Assembly (NCBI GenBank): GCA_037783415.1
Contig: JAZGTN010000069.1
Location: 372,001 to 436,000, forward strand
DNA: 64,000 nt
Direction: 5' to 3'
From: Leptasterias polaris
Lineage: Eukaryota; Echinodermata; Asteroidea; Forcipulatida; Asteriidae
Shown here: positions 24,701-39,100 of the stretch, one piece after another
Position numbering within the stretch: the stretch's first letter is position 1
How the letters are laid out: each line of letters starts with the position of its first letter
Made by a program: the position numbers and the translations under genes
The notes under the pieces: model-generated
Seen by the model: only the letters and a program-made list of their open reading frames with translations
What the model was told of the DNA's origin: nothing
The model's database searches: none

Positions 24701-27105
24701 ATTCCACTCTAGTAAATTTGTCTTTGTTCAACCCAAAATTTAAAAATAATTGCTTAACATTTTCTACTTGGCTAAAATAGACAAGGAACCAGTCACAGAT
24801 GGTACATGTGACATTGTATTCTGGCTGCATGGTAACCTTATTCCAATATGCATGGTTGTGTTTTGCTTAGCAAAATGCTGTGCTTATAAGTAGCTCTGAT
24901 TGGGCCCTGGTGCTTAAAAATTCCTTTCAATTCAAATAGTGACTATTTACATTCTAAAGCAAACAAGCATTGCAAACAAATAAATAGTTTTGTAATTTTA
25001 TTCCCAGCTGAAGGTCTAAATGTAAACATCCACTGGCATAATTTAAACAATTTAGACAGATGAAGGTTTTTGCATCAAGGCCCCTGACCTTCATTTATAA
25101 GTATTCTACACATGAGCTGCTTCTCTACAACTGATAACTGGTTAAGTAATTGAAAACTGAGTTTTTACCAGTCCATGGTAATGCTGGTTTCAGATGTATT
25201 ATTTGTTCTAACCCAAAATAAAGATAAGTGTTTGGGTAATAACAATTGAAGGTTAAATAAAACAGGGTAGTTTTTGTCAAGTACAGTGTAATCCTCAAAG
25301 TTTTGTGAATGATCACAGCGAAAGAAAATCAGTAAATACTCTTTTGTCATCATTAAACTGTACAACCCAAAAATGTCCTCCAAATGTATGCCCTATCTAG
25401 TGTGGAAAACCTCTTGCTACTGTACTTGTGAGATCAAGCATCAGATAATTTTCTGTGACATTTCATTTCCAACTCTAACCAAGGCGAAAACAAAATTTTG
25501 TTTTGTGAGGGTTTTCCTGTTTTGATCATGATCTTCATTTCCTTTTTTTTCCCAGCTGATTTTGGATTTGCTCGGTTTTTAGAGGAAGACATGATGGCAG
25601 CAACATTGTGTGGATCGCCTCTTTACATGGTAAGAAAATGATCGACTGACTCAATTTATTTTTCCATGTGCGTCAGTAAATTCCCAATACAGTGATTTTG
25701 ACCAAGTTGTTTTTATTGTCTTAAATGTTGCATTAATGTCTGTATCGTGTTTGATCTGCTTGATCTTCAGTTGCGAAGCAGGTACCGCAACCATTTTACA
25801 AATACAGGTGTTGGGTAAAAACTTAATTTATGTGTTACTCTTTTGTTCATTTTGCACCACAGGCTCCAGAAGTAATTATGTCACAGCAGTATGATGGTAA
25901 GGCTGACCTGTGGAGTATGGGTACCATACTCTTCCAATGTCTAACAGGGTCTGCGCCGTTCAAAGCCTCGAACCCACAGGAGTTGAAGAAATTCTACCAG
26001 CGAGCAAAACATGTCACACCAGAGTAAGTTTTTTAATCTGTTGATGGATGCATCTTTAAAAAAAAAAATTAAAATGAAGAAGGTGGAGTAATTAGATCAG
26101 CTCATCTTCAGGATAAACCTCTTTCATTACTGTTCTTGGAAGCAAAGAGTATGCTACATGTTAGTTGCATTCAGTAGACTACTAGACTCTTGACATATGT
26201 AGGTAGGCCAAGTGTTAGTTTATTTAATACTGAAAACATGATGGAGCAAACCAAAAGGAATTCATTCAGAGTTAATGACTTTTTCTGTTTCTGTTCAGTA
26301 TTCCTTCCGGAACATCCAAGGAACTGAAAGATCTCCTTCTACGACTTTTAAAAAGAAACCAGAATAATAGAATAGAATTCGGTAAGTTTTACATTTCATT
26401 TTATTCTTTAATTAGTCTTTCTTTGCCCTTTTAAGTAAAGACATATGGTCTAGTGAAGATGTTCTTGAAATTCAAGCCCTGATGAAGTTGCTTTTATGGT
26501 TTTGGTTTTTTTCTTATTTTAATTTTTAGTCATATTAATCCGAGGTATTCCAATATGGGTTTCTACTTATCCTATGTTTTCCTCCCTACTTTCACTTTAC
26601 TTTAACATTTAACTTTGCACAGGCATGTATTGTTTTAACTTATCAGACAATTGGTAGTTTTATTCTAAAATATAATATTGCCGTAGAACATTGTAGAACA
26701 TGTCCTCTTGTGTTTTTTGCATACAAAGTTGCATGACGTATATAATCTGATCATCCAATCCAATCATTGATTCTGGAAGGACTGAGTATTGCTGAACTGA
26801 TTTCATCTTGCTTGAAAAATTTACATATCACTAATATTTAAGTACTAAGTGTACAGTTTTGGTTTGGAATATTTGACTGTCTGAGATTGAGATTATAGCA
26901 GATGTTTCTAAGAGATTAGGGTTTATGTTTCTTAATAGGTACAGTAACACCATTGATGATCAAAAATATCTTTGGGTTGAATAAAGAAAGTGATAGGTTA
27001 TTTGTTCAACATTACCTTCAATGTTATTATCAATGTTCGTTTTCACTGTAGATGCATTCTTCAGTCATCCATTTCTAGGAAAGAAAGTGCAATCTACCTC
27101 AACAT
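6707..27105 (+). CDS. ULK1/2: ULK exons 1-10: protein kinase domain (residues 1-280)
   Basis: Exon 1 gives the glycine-rich loop IGHGAFAVV at residues 15-23. Exon 2 gives the ATP-anchoring lysine K39 in VAIK. Exon 4 gives the hinge-region block [14 protein letters not shown]. Exon 6 gives the catalytic loop HRDLKPQN at 129-136, with D131 as catalytic base. Exon 7 starts with ADFG (D158) and carries the activation-loop segment [10 protein letters not shown], where T173 matches the autophosphorylated threonine of human ULK1. Exon 8 starts with APE. All catalytic residues are present, so the kinase should be active. Intron 3 (9350-18753) is 9.4 kb and packed with repeats. Confidence 0.95.
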
Positions 27106-30100
27106 GTGAGTATTGGTTCATGTTTGTTTATTTATTTGTTGATGAATTTTAGCAAGTACAATATATAATCTCCTGCTGTCTAATTCTCTGCTGGGGCAAC
27201 CAATAGACAGCACTTGGTCCCATTTAATTGTGCAATTTTGTTTGTTTTACTTGTTAAAAAGCAATGTAAACCGAAACCGAAGTTCCCCAAAAATGTGCAA
27301 GACTTGATGCTGCGGAGAAATTTAACACAAACATACCATAAAAGTGTGTGTTATGTTTTCTTGTCAAAGTTTCACAGGAACAGGTGGGGGGGGGGGGGGG
27401 TGTCATGGCGAGACGAATGGTCAACATCAAGTGGAACCTGTAAGGAAAAGCAACTGAGCACTTAAATTTTACTTTGTAATTCCAAAAAGGAAACTTATTA
27501 AATACCTTCTTATTTAAAAAGATTGCAGCTTAAATATGTCTTCATTTAAACTTGCAAATTCTCACTACTAGCCGCCCCAATGCCAGTACCAAGTAGGACT
27601 TACAGCTACGTCGCAGACTCCCCGGAAAGACGCACCATCTCTGTCTCCCCTCTGTCCGGTAATATGCCTATATCTTCCCCTGAAGACCAAGCCCCAAGGA
27701 AACACCGCTCCTCGTCCTCCCAGAGTGACACAAGTCGTGGGGGCACGGTGTCCAGCTCACCGGATAAATACGGGACTGGCACTCCACAGAGTATGACCTC
27801 CCTGGACAATGAGATAGTGGAAGGGGTAAGAAAAACCCCCTTTTCAAGATTTTAGCTAGTCTCAGAGCGAGGTTTAACAAATTTCCTTATTTCAATTTGT
27901 AGACATGCTAATGTTTACAGTAGACACATACAAAGTTGTGCTACCATACGCAACCCAAACAGCAGAATGGTTTCAAATGGTTCATAAACTCGCTGTTGAA
28001 GTGTGCCACGTTTATATTTTCATCTACATGTAGATCTCAAGCAAAACGTTGTCCAACATGCTAGTTTCATTGTTAATACTGAATGCAGTTTTTTCCACTT
28101 TTTTCGCAGGATTTTGTTTTAGTTTCTGCAAATGTTCAATGTGAGTATTTGTGTACCTTTCTTTTTTATGTAACGAATGTTAACATGAAGACAAACAAAT
28201 GTGAACTTGTTTTCAGTTTTGGTAAACACAAACAAATGAAATTGTTTTCACTTTTGTAATACATCAACTGGTGCACCACATTATTAGTCTTGTATAATTC
28301 ATGTTCACCCTTTTTTCTTGAATATTGTGCTTGTATACCTGCAATCTCTCTAATCTCTCTAAATTTTGATTGCTGTTGGTACTGTGGAAATAAATGAACC
28401 TTGAACTTTAAACCTTGATACTTAAAGGTCCTGTACACTATTGGTAAGATCGAAAAACACAAATGTTCACAGATTCACACATAACTTACATGATTTAAAG
28501 TAAGAAATGGTAGAAAGGGTTCCTTAAAATATTTCTGCCTAAAATGCTATCGTTTCTGAGAAATGAGTAAAACAATAGTTTTTATCGCGCGCGATAATAA
28601 ACTCGATGTTTGAAAAACAGAAAACACATAAGGTCTCTTTTCACTATTTTCTCGTGACCTCGATGACCAGTTGAGCTCAAATTTTCACAGGTTTGTTATT
28701 TCATGTATACATGTGGTTGATTACACAAAACATGAACACTGTCTGTGATTATTTTGTCAGCTCTGCCAATCCTGTATAATACCTTTAAAGGCACTGTACA
28801 CGTTTGGTAAATACTCAAAATAATTGTTAGCATAAAAACTTACTTGGTAACGAGCAACGGAGAGCTGTTGATAGTATAAAACATTGTTAGAAACGACTCC
28901 CTCTGAAGTAACGTAGTTTTTGAGAAAGAGGTAATTTCTCACTCAAATAATAAAAGACTTCTGGCCAGAAGCCTTTTATTCCTATCTGAAAGCACACTAA
29001 TTTGTACAACAAGGGTGTTTTTTCTTCCATTATTTTCTTGCAACTGCGATGACCGATTGAGTCCAAATTTTCACAGATTTGTTATTTTATGCATATGATG
29101 GGATACACCAAGTGAGAATACTGGTCTTTGACAATTACCAAAGGTGTCCAGTGCCTTTAACATGTTCACTGATATGAACTTGTTTACCTTTATCAGGCAC
29201 AGGGTTTGGTCAGTCACCAAAGAGTAGACAGTTTGACCGTCTTCGGTCAGTGAGGTAAGTGCTGGTCAATGCAAGCTTACAAAGTGTATGAAACCATACT
29301 ACAGTTTAGTCTAGGTCAGAGTGGGGGCAATATGGTGAAGCCGACGGGTTCACTTCCTCAGACCCTTTGTGTGACTAGTAATACATCTTTGATGATGAAG
29401 AACACATTAAAAATCATCGGCTCTGGTGTAGGCTGGGTTTGAATTTTGAAGCCATTTGCTTTGTGGAGCATCATGGCCAATTCAAGGTCTGCTTTTTATC
29501 AGGGTTGGAATCCCGGCCTGTCTGTCTGTTGTGTGGTGTTCTTTATCTCTCTAATCAGATTTTTAATCTATTGGTCCCACATGCAAGGATGGGTATAGTC
29601 TTGATTGGCGACGTTCATTTTGTTTAACGTAGTGCGATATCGCAACACGAATTACTGGAGAAGAGATATCTGTATCACACGAACATCTGGATCAAAACGA
29701 ACGTCTTGACGCTTTTGGCTCTAGACCCCGCCCACATTTTTTTTTCGGGCAGCGATTTAAATATTCATAAAATGAAACGCACGCGCACAACGGTGAGCAG
29801 GCTGTGGTCAGACTGTTCCCCTGTATACCCTACTATGATGGTGGAGAGTTTCTAACGATAATCGCTGGCCGTTATTACACAAGGTGAATGTGTTGGTGCT
29901 TGATAATGATAGTTTATATCTGTCGGTGGTGATACTTTATGTACAATCACACAAGAGACTTCTCATTCACGGTGTCACCTTCGATCGGGGTTTCCGTGTC
30001 GTGTACAGTCCATTCAAAAAGTCTTTAACGATATATTTAGATAAAGATAGTAGCTGCTTGAAAAATAACACTTTACCAAATCCAGTCGGGAAATTTACAA

Positions 30101-33100
30101 CTAAATCGTGACCTTCCACAAAATTACGAACTGCAGTGGTTTGATGACTTTTAAACTCTTCAAGGCCCAATTTAATTCTCGCAAATTCTAATGCTGGTTC
30201 AACATTCACAGCCATATTTCTCAAAGCCATTGCCTAGAGGCATACTAACAATACACCTACGTCTAGGTACCATACACAATATCTGTCGCTGAACGCATAA
30301 TGCAAATTAGCCTCGTTTTGATCTGCCTGGTTTTTTCCGGGCAGCAAATCCAAAATCGTCATGACGTTGTTTTGATCCAGATTTATAGACTTGCCCAGTC
30401 CTTCTGAGTCAGCCCGACAAAACAGTCAATGTAGCGCCCTCTACCGGTGGCTAAAACAAAAAACAGCGTCGCCAATCAAGACTAGGATGGGTAGTGCACA
30501 AGGACATTTTGTCACGTCAGTGCAACAAGTTCGCATGACGAGTTACAAGCTTGATGCAAACAAGATTTTGGTAGTCCAGCAAGGCCATATCTTTTTTCAA
30601 AACACCCGAATGTAAGCCGTAAAAAAATAGGTGAGATACAATCTTGTTGGCGTGGAGCAAATTGTGTATTTGTGCAAAACACAACCTTTGTACCATACTG
30701 TTGCTCTAATGGGACAATTGATGAAAGAAGAGTGAGGCCAAATTGTGTACAGGTAAGGGTCAAGGCAAACTTGACCATTGCCGGGTGTTTCTTGTTTATT
30801 GAAATCCTTTACTCTTTTGAAAAACACTGTACAGGATTCTTTTTTAACAGTATTAAATATGCTGCTAGAAATGTCAATGGACAATGCTGTTGTAGTTCTA
30901 AAATTCTTGGGGTCTCCGGTGTGCATGCTGTGCATGATGTCTTACAAGATAGAGCTGTTAATTGTATGTACACTGTATATTGCCAAGCAGAAATGAGTGG
31001 GTACAATGCAGCCACAAACGATACATATTATTGAGCGTTATAACTGGTAACTTGCTCTTGTGAAGCTAAACTTCTTGGATTGCTTATCAGCAACTCCAGA
31101 AACATAAATCTGTTCAGCAGAAACTTCTGCTAAGCGCAAACTAGCAGAGAACCAGTACATTGCATAGATTTTTGGCTGATACCATGTTTTTGCTGAGCAT
31201 GGCTTCACTTTAATACTCATACTTGTTTGATTAGCAGCTCTATATAAAACCAGTCCCTGGTCATCCTAATTGAACTGATACAATAAGCACAAATCTTGTC
31301 CTAAGAGTTTTGTGCTTTGCTTATAAATACATCACCCATTTTCCGATGTTGTTGCTGAGTAACCCCCTTGACATTTTCTTGGTTACAGTGACCCTCCCAT
31401 AGTACCCCGGCATAGCTCCATTCCTTCTCCCTCCTCCCCTGTTGCTATGTATGCTACGCAAGCATCAGGGGGTCAGTCGCCTACTGGTGGAAGTCAGTCT
31501 CCAAACGGGAGGTGGGTATGTTGGTCAAGGATGGACAAATTGTTTATGTTTTAAACTTTAAAACCATCTTACTGTCTGACCATTTAATATCATCCAAGTG
31601 GTTTTAAGTGATTGGTAAGTCATACTAGTGATCAATATGATATCATTTGGTGAATGCATCTACACAGTACTCACAATGTACACAGTCAGTTCAGTACTCA
31701 GTTGTAAGGTCATATACAACCGATGCAGTTGAATGGTTTCAAATGGTTGTTGAACTCGCTGAAAATTGCTTCAGAGAGAAGAAGGGTTTAAACATGCACA
31801 TCACAGTTGCGTAGAAATGCATTTGTTGAAATGCATTTGCCTTCAGAATTAAGAGATACTTTTGTCTTTATAGAAACAGTGTCAGAAACTCCACCTATTT
31901 CATTCTACACAAACTTTATAAAAAATTTAAATATTTCACTATTATGTTTGTTCGTTTACACAGAATATTAATTTGTCTATCAGAGGTTAGACTACTCTGT
32001 TCATCTTAATACCAATAGTCGGCTTGTATAAACTGTTTGTAGGTTCTACATGGAGTTGCACCTGTAATTCCACAATTTTTCATTTAGACTAATTAATTGA
32101 ATGGTAGCCTCTTATGAACTCCATGTATGTAAGATGTTACAAATCATTAAATTACAATTCTGTTTTTGGATAATCCCAGGCCGACAAGTCTTCCTATAGC
32201 TACGGGATCATCTGGCAGGCCCAGATCAAGTCCCAGTCGGCAGAATCCCCCAGGGATTAAGATGACGCCACCTGCTTCTACCCCAAGCCCCCATAGTGCA
32301 ATAAGTCCTTCCAAAACATCCCCACAGGTAAGCTGAATTTGATTGAGCAATAAGTTAGGTAGGAAGATTCTATGATTTAATAAATCGTATATCATTTGAT
32401 CTTTTAGTCTGGTGTACAATGTCTTGTATTGAAAGATTGGGGCTGTTATTGGTGCAGGGGTTGGGCTGTTACATCCACATACCCAGCTGTGTTGAGTGTG
32501 TGCTGTAATGTTGGATTTAGTCAACTTCTTAACCAATAATGATATCCGCATATTTGTATTCTACTCATAATTTGTTTTTGTTTTTTGTTTTTTTCATACA
32601 TTAGAAATATTTATTTCTCTACGCCAAACTGTTTTTGTATTCAAATGTTTTGTTAAAATTTTGTATACATGTACGTACAGCCAACTAAGATTTTTCTCAC
32701 CTGCTGTTCTTGTTAAAGAACATTCTGAATGTGGTTAATATTATCGATCAAGGTTAATGTTACATGTACTAATCGTAATTGAATATTTATGATTATAGGA
32801 ATTATATATTTTATTTTTCATTCTATTGCATATTCACACCTGATTCTTCCTTTTGCAGAGCTGCATACTCTCCCTTATTCTGCAGAATGTTCCCTGAAAA
32901 TAATCAAATTTCCATTTTACAGTTGATAGTTTAAAAACCTCCCTAATTATGGAAATGTTTCCCAATTATGTTGAACGTAATTCTTAATATCTCCCTGATT
33001 AATGTACAAAACCCTGATGGCAAGCTGCAAATGTTGGCAGCTCTGTTCTTGTATTGGCAAAGGTAGTTATGTTTGGTAAGGAACACCTTTACGAGGGAAA

Positions 33101-36100
33101 TGCAATTATGTAGTGGAACACTTCAAGGGGCACTAAAAACATGGCTTGATTTCACAAAGCACATCTTAACTTGAGTTGTCCATATCACCATAGTGATTTA
33201 TATTGTGACATCACACTTTGCTTAGCAACTAAGATTGATACACAGTTAAGATCAATCTTAGCTCTTTGTGAAATTGGCCTGGGGGGCATGGAGGTAATTG
33301 CCTCCATTGCCTCTGTAAAGTAGCAGGCCTGCATGTTGGTGATGCATAATTTGTTAGAGATGATTGAAATAGATGAATATTGAGTGGGTTTTAATTTTTG
33401 GAAATAATTTTACTCCCTGTTTGTTGGCTTGATGTGATACAATTGTGCATATATATGTATTGATGTTTTGTTAACTGTTTTTATTTTGTAAACTTTCTAC
33501 ATTGTGTTATATAATTGCTTTATCTGGCATATTGTACATGAGTTCAAATTGTTACTGACTCCAAATGTGGCCACTATTTTGATATTGTATGTAATTTAGC
33601 TTTTTTGCATCTCTTTGTATCATTCCACAGTATCTACAAACCAAACCTTTAATAACATAATCTAAACCCCCCATTATATCAAGACTTATATTTGAATTGG
33701 TTCTACCTCAAAAGGGTGCTCACCAACTTCAGTTCGGCAGGTTACCGAGTCCAGTCGCAGCAGTTGGATTAGCCTCACCCATCAGTTGCCCTTCAGGATC
33801 ACCAGGTGGGCTAGTATGGATTATTTTCATGTTAACATCAGTCATGCCCCTTTTGTTCACACACTCTTTCTTGACATCAAGTTTACTTCACAAAGTCTCT
33901 TGCCTCTGAAGATTTTTGAAAGGTGTGACCTTGCCACTAAGGGGTAAAAAACACATATTGTACCTGGATTGTTTTCAAACTACTAGTTGTACACTTTGGG
34001 GATGTGGTGAGTTTATCTTTAGAAAAGTAATATCCTCAAAATCAAGGTTTTTGGTGTCCAGACCACTAACCATATTTCAGGATTTTTGAGATTTGTCTAA
34101 ATCTCATTTTTGACTTCAGTTTGTCTTTACCAAATTCTCTTGTCTATACCGACTTCAGGTCCTGGTGTTCACCACAGGGTGTCTGGCAGCCGGCCGCAAA
34201 CCTCGCCCTCCCCACCCCTCTTCCGCTTCCCAATTGGTTCGTACTCTCCACCCCTGTCTGATAGCGGGTCATCAGGCCCCATGCAATCGGTAGGAGCTCA
34301 CAAATGGTCCCCTCCATCAGTCAAGCGCCAAAGTTCAGGCTCACCAGCAAGAAGGAAAAGTAAGTTCTTTTATTGGCTATAAAAGTACATGTACTGACCA
34401 TTTGAAAGATTGCATTATGGATTTCTTATCTTCAGAAAAAACAAACTACAAGGCTAAAATGCTTACGTTATTCTCAACTTGGCCACAGGTCATAGGGCGA
34501 AAAATGTTCACTGGACCAAAAACATTTTGTCAAAGCCAACTATATTTTCTTTCTTTTGTGTATTATTCGATTGCTGAACTTTTTGAAGGCATTATGACTT
34601 GTAAAGCTTACATAAAGTAAATTTTTGAAAGTGTGGACCCATTTTTGTTTTTGAGGCTACTGGTCCAGTGCTGAAACTACTGGACCAGGATATATTTTGG
34701 GACCTGATATAAAGAGTTTGGGTTACATACAAATCTCATCTATAGACCGCTTGCACTAATGTCACACCTGGCTACAGTCTACCCATGGTCTGCCATTTTG
34801 TGAGTCAAATTGAATGTAAAGATTACGTGGGTGTGAAGCACACTGCAGTTACACACTGGGAATCTGACTCCAAAAATGGCATAATTAAGATTTGTCATGG
34901 ATGATGATGTCAGGTAATTTGGTCAATACTCAGGGCTTTTTTCAAACCTCGACTTATGCTTTTTCTACGGCTTTGGGCTTCCTTTGACTGTTGGAAACAC
35001 CGAACAAAATGTACAGTGCTGTAAACATGATGACAGAGCCCAAGTCAGGGCCCATGCCTAGGTTTGGGAAAAGGCCCAAAACTCTGAATTCGAACTTAAA
35101 TACAAAGATAACTGATAAAAATGTATTGCACAGTGTAGGTCATGTGAAATAACTGGAGTATCTTGTCTTTCGTTGTCTGTACAGTGTCCTCTCCAGCAAG
35201 GATATCCCCTCTGGCTTTCACCAACCCATCTGCCCTGCCTACAATATTGGGATCACCCACCAAAAGAGTGGGCAGTGTGGAATCCAATATGAGATTGGAA
35301 GATACTATAATAGAAGCAGTAAGAAATATTTGTTTTTTAAATCTTTATTTTAAAGCATATTTTGTATACAAGGCTAACATGTTTTTCCTGAAGCATATTT
35401 TGTATTAGTTATGGTCAGTCATAATGTCTAGCAATGTGTAGCATTATTACGTTATTAATATGTTCATAAAGAGAAAGCATTAAAAGATTGTACGCTTGCA
35501 AATGTTGCAACACTAGGGGACTAATGAGAGGACTGGTAAAGTCCATTATGTCTTATTCCATTCATTTTAAAGTTTCCCATTCCTTCAAATACATACTTAT
35601 TATATTTTTGGCTTAATAAGCTGACATTTTTTCCTTTGATTGTCTCTGACAGCCATTGAGCGCCCCCTTTGCCAGACCCCAGCGTACCAAGACATTCTCT
35701 GGTGCTATAGGTGGCTATGAGGAAGGATGTTCCCCAAAGGAGACAGCGGTCTTCCCTCGTAGTGCAAGCTCAAGCAGGCTAGACCAGTACTCACTCAAAG
35801 CTGCCTTTGAGAGCCTGGGAAAGTCTCCTGCAGGAAGCTTTGATGGACTGTCAGGTACAAAAATGTTTCCAATTCAATCTCCCCAATGCATTGTCTCGCT
35901 AAAGTCTCTCATAGATAATACCTTGTTGTAATTTAACCCTCCTACTGTCTGAACATTTAAGATCATCCTTATAGTTTTAAGGATACATACATGCAGTAGG
36001 GGAGCTTCCAATATGATTCTATGTAATGATTGCATCTACAAAGTCAACCCTCCTACTATCTGACCATTGTGTATCATATACATAGTTTTGAAGAATACTT

Positions 36101-39100
36101 GAATGGACTTCACCAGCTTGCAATACAATGTTATGCGGTGATGCATCTACACAGTACACAGTCAACCCCTCTACTGTATCATCATTCAATGTCATCCACA
36201 TAGTTGTGAAGGGTACATGTATGCCTTTAATGCCCTATGCCAGCTATATGTCAGCTCACTGAAAAATGTAATGACAAGTAGGAGCCCCCCCCCCCCCCCA
36301 CCCAGCACCCATTTAATATTGAAGTCATTAATGTGCTTTTGAAAGTTTCATAGTCAAACTTTTTACATGGGTTTGGGGTATGACAGTTGTGTCAAGATTG
36401 AGGCTTATGAAAAAGTGAACAAAACACTTGTAATCTCTTTAATTTTGTCTTTCCAAGCAGCTATATCTCTTGCCACAAGTCCACCCACCAATCCAATGTT
36501 CTACATTGGTAGTACATCACGTCGCAACTCGGCCTTGCAGTCCGAGGGTTCACCCTCCAGTCAAAGCCCCATTCCATATGCTGCTTCACCCCCCAACATG
36601 ATGGGGCCAATCATGTTTGTTGCTCCTGAACTGCCGGAGGAAACACTACTTGAGGTAAGATGTTACTGTCTATGAGGAATAGCTCTTTCTCACCAACTTT
36701 CTGCTCACATTACAAAGAGGAAAATGAATAATCTTTACTTTGCTATATACTAAAGACATGCATTGAGATGTATATTGCAAGACAAGGTTATCAAGATCAA
36801 TTATCTTAATTGAGCTACAACCATTTATATTTTTCAGCCGGAGCATAATGAGACAGTTGACCGTCTCAGCGTTATTCTTGGCATTGTGGATGCCATCAAT
36901 GAGGTAGCAAAGCAGAGGGGCGACCCACTGGCTGAGTCGGTGTATGGGGTTGAGACGGATATCGGGACAGGGGATCAAGTATGCTTTGTCAGTGAGGGAT
37001 ACAGGTGAGGATTATCAAAGAAGATTCAACCAGAATTACAAATACACACATGTATTATCGTATTAGAGTAAAGTAGATCATACAGCCCCGTAAGATTCGG
37101 CATTGAAATAGCTTTCCAAGTACTAGAGTTTGCAGTGGGAGCATTTAACTAGTGCATTTTTGACAAACATTTTAAACCATTAGAGACCATTCATTTTTGT
37201 ATACACTGCACCATACATCCAATTTATTTACTTTTTCTAGGCAAAACTTTACAGTAAAACTGTGTAAAAGAAATAATCAAAATTTGGATTTTAGTTTTAT
37301 AAAAAAGATGTAGAAACTTTGAAACATTGAAAGCATTGGAAAATGTCAATTCATGAGATGACCTTTACGTTGAACTTTTTGGTCTACTGGAAGTTGGTCT
37401 AATCTAAAATTTAAATTGGGTAGAATTGAACAGTCGGATTGAATGATGTAATTTGTATGTACAGGAGAGCAGAGCAGTTAGTGCTGTATGCTAGATCATT
37501 AGAGCTCCTCTCCGCCTCACTGGACATGGCCAAAACTGAAATCCTGGCTGATCGTCTCAAACCGTCAAACACTGTGCGAAATGGTAAGTACTGTACCAAA
37601 ATACTTTAAACTAGGATATTGAAATGTTTGTTTCTTCTAACCCACTGGTACAACTTCAGAATATGTACAGATTCAGTACCAAATGTGTTATCATTATAGT
37701 GTTTTAAGACTGCTGCCATTTAAGTTTAATAAAAAAAACATTGTATTTTGTCATTGAAAACTTTTAGATTTGTGTATTTATAAAAATGTTGATGTGGTAA
37801 ACTTGTATTGTCTGTTACTAAGACAGCCTGATTCCTACATGAAAATCTCTGTTTTATAAATGTATGCACCTGTCCTCAATTTGAATTGATTGGTGCAGGA
37901 CCTCAAAGCACTGTTCTTAAAACCTATGCTTTAAATCCTTTGAATGATTACTTTCTCTATCTGCTTAAATTTGTATTTTTATATGAATCCTCACTTGCTC
38001 ATGCTTCTTTCTGTCTTCGTCATCTTTTATTCTGTCTATCTTTTTCTCTATCTTATTTGGTGCTGTAGCCTTATGCTGGTTTGTATGGCATTTTAATGCT
38101 GTATTCACTGTTTGCATTTGTTTGAATTGATATAATTTGTTTGTATTGTATTTTTGAAAACTGTTAATGTCATGTGCAGCATGTGTTGACATTAAAATAA
38201 ATGTCTCTGCATTATATTGAGTTGTCTTGAGCCTGATTCAATCATATGACAAAAAGTGAGTTGACCAACCATTTGAAACCATTCAACTGCCAAAGTTGTG
38301 TATGGTGGCACAACTGTGCACAGAACTAACTGTGTACTGTGTACATGCATTCCCTCATGGTATCATATTGCAAGGCTGGCAATAGCTTATCTATCATTCA
38401 AAACCACAGTGAATGGTATTGAATGGTCAGACAGCAAGAGGGTTAAGAAGTTATTATTGATTATTTTGTTAGCTGATTGTTTTTATGTTATAGAATGTAC
38501 CATTAAGACCACTATGCAAGATCAATCTGGGCCTCTTTAACCCCTGATTGGTCTCAGTGCAAAAGACTCTTCCTGCCTAAGCCCATGTAGCGCTCATTGC
38601 TACATTACAATAAACATTAAATATTTACTGCCTTGCAAATAAATAAACATGTACGTGAAAAAGAATTTGTACGTACTCTTTCCAACAGTACACAGCTTGT
38701 TGAGGTACACGTACATGTACCTCAACAAGTTGTACACTATTGGAAAGAGTACGTAATTCTCTTTAATGTGATATTTTGCCATGTTTCCCATTTCTACATG
38801 TGTTACTTTTAATGAGAGATAATAAAGACACTAACCTAATTATTGTTCATACAGTTTTCCCAACATTAAGACATTTGCATGGTCTAAAGGAAATTTATAT
38901 ACACATGTGGGCTAAAGTCTAGGCATTCCACACTTGTTATATACTATGTACATTTCCAGATTATTATGATTAAACCCGGTTCATACTTCCTGCGAATGCG
39001 AAGTAAATTTTGACGTCACAGCACTGTTTTTGCTGCGAGTATTTCGCAGAAGTTGAGCACATCTCAACTCTTCCGAATTAATTGTTGCGAATTTGTGACG

